Under the pieces are notes generated by a model. It saw only the letters and a program-made list of their open reading frames with translations. It was not told the DNA's origin and searched no databases. From JBEKCP01 sp050014815 (GTDB lineage: Bacteria; Planctomycetota; Planctomycetia; Pirellulales; Thermoguttaceae), in assembly GCA_050014815.1 (NCBI GenBank), contig JBEKCP010000304.1, positions 1 through 7,395 of the forward strand: 7,395 nucleotides of DNA, in the 5' to 3' direction. Numbering within the stretch: the stretch's first letter is position 1; every line of letters begins with the position of its first letter. The position numbers and the translations under genes are program-made. Positions 1 to 5,308 of this stretch are shown here, in pieces.

Positions 1-704
1 GCGGGGGGGCGGCCATCAGCCGGGCCATGAACGAGGCCGGGCTCGCGCCTCGCTTCGTCCAGGGCCGCCGCTACACCGACGACGCCACCTTGGCCATCGT
101 CGAGCGGGTCCTGGCGGGCGAAGTCAACGAGCAGTTGGCCCACCGGATCGAGGAACTCGGCGGGCGGGCCCAGCCGCTGAACTTCCGCACGACCAACGTC
201 CTGGTGGGCCAGCGGATCCAACTGGAAGGCCCCGGCGGCCAGCCCGTCGATCTCGGCCACGTCGGCAACGTCACCGCCGTGGACCGGGCGACGATCGAGC
301 ACCTCAGTTACGCCGGCATCGTGCCGGTGATCCCCTCGATGTGCGTCACCGCCGACGGCGAGAAGCTCAACGTCAACGCGGACACGGCCGCCACGGCCGT
401 CGCCCGGACGCTCCAGGCCGAGAAGCTGGTCTACCTCAGCGACGTCAACGGCGTCCGCCGCGACAAGCAGGACCCCGACTCGCTGATGCACTCGCTCACC
501 AGCGAGCAGGCCCAGCAATTGATCGCCGAGGGGGCGATCGATTCCGGCATGATCCCCAAGGTCCAGGCCTGCCTGGAGACCCTCGACCACGGCGTCCGCA
601 AGGTCCACATCATCGACGGCCGGTTGCGCCACTCTCTGCTCTTGGAAGTCTATACCAGCAAAGGGGTGGGGACGGAGATCGTCAAGAACGGAAGGGTCCC
701 ATGA
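1..704 (+). CDS. argB: Acetylglutamate kinase ArgB, 5'-truncated by the window edge
   Basis: Cytoplasmic amino-acid kinase that phosphorylates N-acetyl-L-glutamate with ATP, the second step of arginine synthesis. The reading frame is open to the left edge: before the first Met (base 27) it reads GGAAISRA, the end of the glycine-rich HGGG..I..AM loop of this family, so the Met at 27 is internal and the true start lies upstream. Further family marks are RFVQGRRYTD, the LNVNAD substrate/nucleotide stretch, YLSDVNGV, the GMIPKVQACL segment with its conserved lysine, and a C-terminal HSLLLEVYTSKGVGTEI. That C-terminal motif resembles the one in arginine-inhibited kinases, so feedback inhibition by arginine is plausible, but the N-terminal helix that would support it is outside the window. 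The stop overlaps the argD start by ATGA, indicating translational coupling. Identity is close to certain; only the N-terminal part is missing. Confidence 0.96.
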   Translation, partial: GGAAISRAMNEAGLAPRFVQGRRYTDDATLAIVERVLAGEVNEQLAHRIEELGGRAQPLNFRTTNVLVGQRIQLEGPGGQPVDLGHVGNVTAVDRATIEHLSYAGIVPVIPSMCVTADGEKLNVNADTAATAVARTLQAEKLVYLSDVNGVRRDKQDPDSLMHSLTSEQAQQLIAEGAIDSGMIPKVQACLETLDHGVRKVHIIDGRLRHSLLLEVYTSKGVGTEIVKNGRVP

Positions 705-1894
705 CTTCGGAGGAAACTCTCAAGCTGTTCGAGCGGTACGTGATTCCCAACTACGGGCGGTTTCCCGTGGCGCTGGTGCGCGGGGAAGACTCGTACGTCT
801 GGGATGCCGAGGGGAACCGCTATCTCGACCTGTTCCCCGGCTGGGGGTGCGGCCTGCTGGGCCACTGTCCCCGTCCGGTGGTCGAGGCGGTCCGCGACCA
901 GTTGGGCCGGCTCATCCACGTGCCCAACACGTGGCACACCGAACTCCAGGGGCTCTGGGCCCAGGCGCTTTCCGAGCGGAGTTTCGGAGGGCAGGCGTTT
1001 TTCTGCAACTCGGGCACGGAGGCGAACGAGGCGGCGATCAAGCTCGTGCGGCTCCATTCGACCCCCAAGCGGCGATACAAGATCATCACGTTCGAGGGCA
1101 GCTTCCACGGCCGCACGCTCGGCTCGACCACGGCGACCGCCCAGCCGAAGTATCACGAGGGGTTGGGGCCGCTGATGGCCGGTTTCGTCTACGCCCCGTT
1201 CGGCGACCTGGACGCGGTGGCGAGGCTGGTGGATAACGAGACGGCCGCCGTCATGATCGAGCCGATCCAGGGGGAGGGCGGGGTCCAGATCCCGCCCGAC
1301 GGCTTCCTCGCCGGCTTGCGCAGGCTTTGCGACGAGCACGAGTTGCTGTTGATCTTCGACGAGGTGCAGACGGGCTGCGGGCGGACGGGCGAGTGGTTTG
1401 CCTACCAGGGGGCCGGGGTGACGCCCGACGTCATGACGCTGTCGAAGGCCCTGTGCGGCGGCCTGGCGGGGGCGGCCATGCTGGCGGAACCCGAGCTGGC
1501 GAAGAGCCTGCGGCCCGGCATGCACGCCGCCACCTTCGGGGGCAATCCGATCGCGGCCCGCGCCGGACTGGCCGCTATCGAGATGATCGAGCACGAGAAC
1601 CTGCTGGCGGCGGCCAAGCGGCTCGGCGAGGTCTTCGGGCGCCGCCTCGCGGAGCTCAAGGAGCGGTGCGACCTCGTCCGCGAGATCCGCATCGCCGGCG
1701 CGATGATCGGCATGGAGCTGGCCGTGGAGGGGGCGCCCGTCGTCCGGGCATGTCTCCAGCGGAAGCTGTTGATCAACTGCACGCACGGCACGGTTATCCG
1801 CCTCTTGCCCGCGCTGACCCTGACCGACCAGCAGGCCCACCAGGGATGCGACATCCTGGCCGAGGCGGTCATGGCCCAGGCGGCGAAATTGTAG
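701..1894 (+). CDS. argD: Acetylornithine aminotransferase ArgD (class III, PLP-dependent)
   Basis: 397 residues, the usual length. A pyridoxal-phosphate enzyme that interconverts N-acetylglutamate semialdehyde and N-acetylornithine using glutamate. Visible marks: FFCNSGTEANEAA (about 100-112, cofactor phosphate loop), FHGRT (135-139), the DEVQTG cofactor-ring motif (D220), TLSKALCGG with the Schiff-base lysine at K249, and TFGGNPIAARAG (279-289). The frame stays open further upstream, but the ATG at 701 is chosen because the protein then begins with a normal aminotransferase N-terminus, a GGAAGGG stretch lies a few bases before it, and it overlaps the argB stop by four bases. The TAG stop sits at the left edge of a dispersed palindromic repeat. 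Dual activity on succinyldiaminopimelate is known in the family and cannot be excluded. A different class III aminotransferase is possible in principle, but the argB and argF neighbours argue for arginine synthesis. Confidence 0.94.
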   Translation: MTSEETLKLFERYVIPNYGRFPVALVRGEDSYVWDAEGNRYLDLFPGWGCGLLGHCPRPVVEAVRDQLGRLIHVPNTWHTELQGLWAQALSERSFGGQAFFCNSGTEANEAAIKLVRLHSTPKRRYKIITFEGSFHGRTLGSTTATAQPKYHEGLGPLMAGFVYAPFGDLDAVARLVDNETAAVMIEPIQGEGGVQIPPDGFLAGLRRLCDEHELLLIFDEVQTGCGRTGEWFAYQGAGVTPDVMTLSKALCGGLAGAAMLAEPELAKSLRPGMHAATFGGNPIAARAGLAAIEMIEHENLLAAAKRLGEVFGRRLAELKERCDLVREIRIAGAMIGMELAVEGAPVVRACLQRKLLINCTHGTVIRLLPALTLTDQQAHQGCDILAEAVMAQAAKL

Positions 1895-1924
1895 GGTGGG
1901 TCGAGCGAAGCGAGCCCCACCATT
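1891..1924. repeat. Short palindromic repeat with GGTGGG/CCCACC arms between argD and argF
   Basis: GTAG is followed by the arm GGTGGG (1895-1900), a 15-base centre TCGAGCGAAGCGAGC, the arm CCCACC (1916-1921) and a short T run (1923-1926). The centre is mostly a mirror repeat around GAA and contains GCGAAGC, a heptamer known to form an unusually stable DNA mini-hairpin. The element supplies the argD stop codon (TAG inside GTAG). From memory, near-identical elements are scattered between genes in planctomycete genomes; this was not checked. A GTAG tetranucleotide just 5' of a hairpin also recalls REP elements mobilised by RAYT-type Y1 transposases, but no such transposase gene is in the window. 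It could also act as a weak transcription stop before argF. Confidence 0.65.
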
Positions 1925-1953
1925 TTAGACTTGGCCCGTTCTGTAGCGATAAT
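1925..1953 (+). promoter_or_regulatory. Possible promoter for argF with very short or no leader
   Basis: GATAAT (1948-1953) resembles a -10 box and lies in the only AT-rich stretch nearby. TTAGAC (1925-1930) is 17 bases upstream at the -35 place but matches the consensus poorly. A start site about seven bases after the -10 would fall at about 1960, two bases before the argF ATG, so the message would be nearly leaderless. This fits the lack of a Shine-Dalgarno sequence before argF. It is a weak, motif-only call. Confidence 0.28.
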
Positions 1954-1961
1954 ATTCCATC

Positions 1962-2891
1962 ATGCGACACCTGTTGACGTTGGCCGACCTGGCGCCGGCC
2001 GAGATCGAACGGATTTTCTCGATTACGGAGGACTTGAAGACGCGGTTCGCGCGGGGGCTCCGCGAACCGCTCCTGCCGGGGCGCGTGATGGCGCTGTTGT
2101 TCGAGAAGCAGTCGCTCCGGACGCGGGTGAGCTTCGAGGCGGCGATGGCCCACCTGGGCGGCAGTGCGTTGTTTCTGGGCCAGGACGTCGGTTTCGGCCG
2201 CCGCGAGAGCATTGCCGATTTCGGGCGCATGCTGGGCGAATACGTCGACGTGGTCGTCGTCCGCGCCCATCGCCATCAGTTGGTTGCCGACCTGGCCGCG
2301 CACTGCACCTCGTCGGTGATCAACGGCCTGACGGACTTCGGCCACCCCTGCCAGGCCATGGCGGACCTCTACACCATTCGCGAGTTGATCGGGCGGCTCG
2401 AAGGGCGGACGCTGGCCTGGGTCGGCGACGCCAATAACGTCGTGCGAAGCCTTGCCCTGGGCTGCGGCAAGCTCGGCATGAAGCTCATCATGGCGACGCC
2501 CCCGAAGTACCAGTTCGACGAGCCGTCGCTGGCGTGGATCCGCAGCCAGGCGCCCTCGCTGGACCTGACCGTCACGGCCGACCCGGTTGAGGCCGTCTGC
2601 GATGCCGTGGCGATCTACACGGATGTCTGGGCGAGCATGGGCCAGGAAGCCCAGCGAGAGGCCCGGCGGGGCGATTTCGCCGATTACCAGGTCAATGCCC
2701 GCCTGATGGCACACGCCCAAAAAGGGGCCTTGTTCATGCACTGCCTTCCGGCCCGGCGGGGCGAGGAAGTCGCCGACGAGGTGATCGACGGCCCCCAGAG
2801 CGTCGTCATCCAGCAGGCCGCCAATCGGCTCCACGTCCAGAAGGGAATCCTCGCCTGGCTGCTGGCGGCAAAAGGCTGCTCCGCGTCCTGA
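1962..2891 (+). CDS. argF: Ornithine carbamoyltransferase ArgF (anabolic)
   Basis: 309 residues, normal length. Transfers the carbamoyl group from carbamoyl phosphate to ornithine, giving citrulline, in the cytoplasm; the enzyme is usually a trimer. Carbamoyl-phosphate site: SLRTR at 51-55 (in place of STRTR), R101, and HPCQ at 128-131 with H128 and Q131; the R-to-H spacing of 27 is the same as in the E. coli enzyme. Ornithine site: DVWASMG (221-227), and HCLP (260-263) with the conserved cysteine. The C-terminal ANRLHVQK keeps the conserved arginine (R289) but has alanine where glutamate is usual. The SMG loop favours an ornithine rather than acetylornithine carbamoyltransferase. The start is chosen on the family-like N-terminus MRHLLTLADL. 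No Shine-Dalgarno is visible before it. It sits 67 bases after argD, separated by a palindromic repeat, so it may be read through from argBD or transcribed separately. Confidence 0.95.
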   Translation: MRHLLTLADLAPAEIERIFSITEDLKTRFARGLREPLLPGRVMALLFEKQSLRTRVSFEAAMAHLGGSALFLGQDVGFGRRESIADFGRMLGEYVDVVVVRAHRHQLVADLAAHCTSSVINGLTDFGHPCQAMADLYTIRELIGRLEGRTLAWVGDANNVVRSLALGCGKLGMKLIMATPPKYQFDEPSLAWIRSQAPSLDLTVTADPVEAVCDAVAIYTDVWASMGQEAQREARRGDFADYQVNARLMAHAQKGALFMHCLPARRGEEVADEVIDGPQSVVIQQAANRLHVQKGILAWLLAAKGCSAS

Positions 2892-2912
2892 ATGTGCGAC
2901 GTAACCGTTCAC

Positions 2913-2958
2913 GGGGGACTGTCCCGATTTTCGCGAAGCGAAAATGGGACTGTCCCCT
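2913..2958. repeat. Long palindromic element between convergent operons
   Basis: A near-perfect inverted repeat of about 20 base pairs. The outer arms are GGGGAC/GTCCCC type, the inner arms TTTTCGC (2928-2934) and GCGAAAA (2938-2944), closed by a GAA triloop (2935-2937). Imperfections are an unpaired G at 2926 and a T-T mismatch (2920/2951). It lies 21 bases after the argF stop and 39 bases before the last base of the permease gene coming from the other side, a position where a two-way transcription barrier would be useful. Neither side is followed by a T tract, so it is not a classic intrinsic terminator. From memory, elements of this GGGGACTGTCCC type recur in planctomycetes and are often mistranslated as peptides of the KGTVPFSLRENRDSP kind. 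Its tip shares GCGAAGCGA with the repeat after argD. Confidence 0.75.
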
Positions 2959-2997
2959 TCGGCCCCCAGTCCCCGGCCTCGGAGTGTGCCGAATACG

Positions 2998-4125
2998 TTA
3001 CAGGGTCTTGTGGAACCGCCGGACGGCCAAGGCCAGGATCAGGAGCCCCATAACCCCCAGCGTCAGCATCTCGCGCCACAGCAACTCCACCCCGACGCCT
3101 TGCAGAAAGATGCCCCGCACCAGGACCAGGAAGTACGCCAGCGGGTTGGCCAGGGTAAGCCACTGCACGGGGACCGGCATGTTGGCGATCGGGAACGAAA
3201 AGCCGGAGAGGAGCATGGCGGGAAAGAGGAAGAAGAAGGTCCCCATCAGGGCCTGCTGCTGGGTCTGGCTGACCGTCGAGATGAACAGGCCCACCCCCAG
3301 CGTGGTGAGCAGGTAGAGCGCGGTGGCGAAGTACAGCAGCGGGATGCTGCCCCGCAACGGCACGTCGAACCAGAACGCTCCGATGAGCGTGATCAGCGTC
3401 ACGTCGACGAAGGCGATCACGGCCGGCGGCAGGGTCTTGCCCAGGATGAACTCCAGCGGGGTGATGGGAGTGACGAGGATCTGCTCGATCGTGCCGATCT
3501 CCTTTTCTCGGACCACGGCCATGCTGGTCAAGAGGAGGCCCATCAGGCTCACGACGATGACGATGACGCCGGGGACCATGTAGTTGCGGCTCTCGAGGTT
3601 CTCGTTGAACCAGGCGCGGGTCCGCAGGTCGAGCCGGGCGGGGAGCAGCTCGGCGCCGCGGGTCCGGGCGAAGCGGTCCAGCAGGATCTCGCGCGAGAAC
3701 TTCGACGTGATGCGGCCGGCGTAGCCCAGCGCGATGCCCGCCGTATTCGAGTCGGTCCCGTCGAGGATGAGCTGGACGGCCGCCGTCCGCCCGGCCCGGA
3801 GGTCCTCCTCGAAGCCGTGGTTGATCCGCAGCACGATCTGGACCTGGCCGCGGTCGACGAGGTCCTGCATGCGGCGGTCGTCGCCCAAGTGCTCCACGAC
3901 CTCGAAGCAGCCCGAGCCGGCATAGCGGGCCACCAGGTCGCGGCTGGCCGGACTCTCGTCCAGGTCGTACACGGCCGTGCGGATGTCCCGCACGTCCATG
4001 TTCACGGCGTAGCCGATCACCAGCACTTCCATGCACGGGATGACGAAGACCATGGCCCGCATCTTCGGGTCCCGGAAGACCTGGATGAATTCCTTGATCA
4101 GCATTTGCCGGATGCGCTCGAACAT
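2998..4125 (-). CDS. ABC-2 type transporter permease (YbhR/YbhS/YhhJ-like), distal gene
   Basis: 375 residues, an inner-membrane subunit of an exporter. After a short cytoplasmic N-terminus (KEFIQVFRDPK) comes one membrane helix (about 23-41), a large extracytoplasmic domain (about 45-180) with the family stretches SRDLVARY, DGTDSNTA and FNENLESRNYMVPG, then about five hydrophobic segments (about 185-205, 230-250, 258-283, 293-316, 350-367). Between the second and third segments lies REKEIGTIEQILVTP (206-220), the cytoplasmic coupling-helix region typical of YbhS/YbhR/YhhJ permeases. It aligns almost residue for residue with the upstream permease. The ATG at 4125 is preceded by AAGAGG at a short spacing of four bases. 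It follows the first permease by 49 bases and should form a heterodimeric channel with it, powered by the double ATPase. The substrate is unknown; relatives export drugs, cations or other small molecules. Confidence 0.9.
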   Translation of the reverse strand: MFERIRQMLIKEFIQVFRDPKMRAMVFVIPCMEVLVIGYAVNMDVRDIRTAVYDLDESPASRDLVARYAGSGCFEVVEHLGDDRRMQDLVDRGQVQIVLRINHGFEEDLRAGRTAAVQLILDGTDSNTAGIALGYAGRITSKFSREILLDRFARTRGAELLPARLDLRTRAWFNENLESRNYMVPGVIVIVVSLMGLLLTSMAVVREKEIGTIEQILVTPITPLEFILGKTLPPAVIAFVDVTLITLIGAFWFDVPLRGSIPLLYFATALYLLTTLGVGLFISTVSQTQQQALMGTFFFLFPAMLLSGFSFPIANMPVPVQWLTLANPLAYFLVLVRGIFLQGVGVELLWREMLTLGVMGLLILALAVRRFHKTL

Positions 4126-4138
4126 ACTGCCTCTTCAC

Positions 4139-4154
4139 GGCGGGCAAGCCCGCC
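4139..4154. repeat. Small perfect inverted repeat between the two permease genes
   Basis: GGCGGGC (4139-4145), two spacer bases AA, and GCCCGCC (4148-4154). It fills much of the 49-base gap between the two permease genes and lies just upstream of the AAGAGG ribosome site of the distal gene. In the mRNA it would form a short, very GC-rich hairpin that could reduce or tune translation of the second permease or protect message ends. From memory, motifs of this GGCGGGCAAGCCCGCC kind are scattered between genes in related genomes. Confidence 0.5.
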
Positions 4155-4174
4155 CGCTAAACATGCACCCGCGG

Positions 4175-5308
4175 CTATTGCAGCTTCTTCTTGAATTTCC
4201 AATGGGCCAGGGCGATCATGACGCTTGCGAAAACCACCAGCAGCATGGCGTCGGCGGCGAGGATCTCCCAGCCCACGCCCTTGAGGTAGATCCCCTTGAG
4301 GATCGTGATGAAGTAGCGGGCCGGCACCAGCCGGGTGATCCACTGGATGGGCCGCGGCATGTTGACGATGGCGAAGATGAACCCGGAGAGCAGGAACGAC
4401 GGGAGGAACGTCAGCGTCATCGCCAATTGGCTGGCCAGGAGTTGGGCCTTGGTGAGGATGCTGATCGTCATGCCCATCGCGAGCACTCCCACGAGGAAGA
4501 TCGAGGCCAGTCCGAACAGGAGCGCGGCGTTGCCCCGCAGCGGCACGTGGAACAGGTACTCCCCGAGCAGGACCGCCAGCACCATGTCGAGCATCCCGAC
4601 GGCGAAGTACGGGATCAGCTTGCCCAGGATGAGTTCTGTGCCTCGGACGGGCGTGGCGATGAGCTGCTCCATGGTGCCGCGCTCCCACTCGCGGGCGAAG
4701 CAGAGCGAGGTGAGCATCGCCGCGATCACCATCATGATCACCGCGATCAGCCCCGGCACGATGTAGTTCCTCGACTCCAGTTCGGCGTTGAACCAGACGC
4801 GGCTGGCGACCACGAGCGGTATGCGGACGTCCTGGAAGCCGCGGCGGCCGAGCTGCCGGAGCATGAGGTCCTGGGAGAACGTCTCCGTAATGGCGTCGGC
4901 GTATCCGATGGCGATGGTGGCCGTGTTCGAGTCGCAGCCGTTGACGATCGCCTGGACGGGGGCCTCCCGCCCGGCGGCCAACTGCCGCGAAAAATCGTAC
5001 GGGATCACCAGCCCCATGAGCACCTCTCGGGCGTCGATCGCCCGTTGGATCTCCCGGCCGTTGTCCACCCAGCCGCGGAGCGAGAAGTAGGGCGAGCCGG
5101 CGAATCGGCTCACCAGATCGCGGCTCTCCGGCGTGCCGCTCTGGTCCCAGACCACCAGCGGCACGTGGTCCACGTCGAGCGTCAGCGCGTAGCCGAACAA
5201 GAGCAGCATGAGCATGGGAATGGCGATCGCCATGCCCAGGCTGCGGGGATCCCGCAAGACGTGCAGGAACTCCTTTCGGGCGACGGCGGCCGTGCGGCGG
5301 GCGTTCAT
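4175..5308 (-). CDS. ABC-2 type transporter permease (YbhS/YhhJ-like), proximal gene
   Basis: 377 residues. Same plan as the other permease: RKEFLHVLRDP at the cytoplasmic N-terminus, a first membrane helix (about 24-42), an extracytoplasmic domain (about 46-180) containing SRDLVSRFAGSPYF, NGCDSNTA and WFNAELESRNYIVPG, then hydrophobic segments at about 184-204, 230-250, 259-283, 293-317 and 350-368. REWERGTMEQLIATP (206-220) is the conserved cytoplasmic coupling segment of this family. The C-terminus is basic (HWKFKKKLQ), fitting a cytoplasmic end. The frame is open well upstream, but the part before 5308 is only the shadow of the ATPase gene. The ATG at 5308 is preceded by AGGAGGT six bases away and overlaps the ATPase stop by ATGA, so the two are very likely translationally coupled. 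Pairing with the downstream permease into a heterodimer is inferred from the paralogy and the gene order. Confidence 0.92.
   Translation of the reverse strand: MNARRTAAVARKEFLHVLRDPRSLGMAIAIPMLMLLLFGYALTLDVDHVPLVVWDQSGTPESRDLVSRFAGSPYFSLRGWVDNGREIQRAIDAREVLMGLVIPYDFSRQLAAGREAPVQAIVNGCDSNTATIAIGYADAITETFSQDLMLRQLGRRGFQDVRIPLVVASRVWFNAELESRNYIVPGLIAVIMMVIAAMLTSLCFAREWERGTMEQLIATPVRGTELILGKLIPYFAVGMLDMVLAVLLGEYLFHVPLRGNAALLFGLASIFLVGVLAMGMTISILTKAQLLASQLAMTLTFLPSFLLSGFIFAIVNMPRPIQWITRLVPARYFITILKGIYLKGVGWEILAADAMLLVVFASVMIALAHWKFKKKLQ

Noticed and set aside
341..700. In-frame extension of argD upstream by 120 codons
   Set aside because: It lies fully inside argB in another frame, encodes an Arg/Pro-rich low-complexity peptide, and is not needed for the aminotransferase fold; the ATG at 701 with the ATGA overlap fits better.
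650..1840. Long open frame (396 codons) antisense to argD
   Set aside because: High GC leaves the complementary frame open; the peptide is compositionally biased, shows no family motif and overlaps a well-supported enzyme.
2112..2126. SLRTR instead of STRTR in the carbamoyl-phosphate loop of ArgF as an active-site defect
   Set aside because: From memory, SLRTR is a common natural variant in bacterial ornithine carbamoyltransferases; all other catalytic residues are present.
2913..2958. Classic Rho-independent terminator
   Set aside because: No T run follows the stem on either strand, so it was listed as a palindromic repeat with only a possible termination role.
2944..4194. Open frame of 416 codons on the plus strand opposite the distal permease
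   Set aside because: The peptide is His/Asp/Gln-rich and shows no fold-like pattern; it mirrors the permease codons and runs through the palindrome at 2913-2958.
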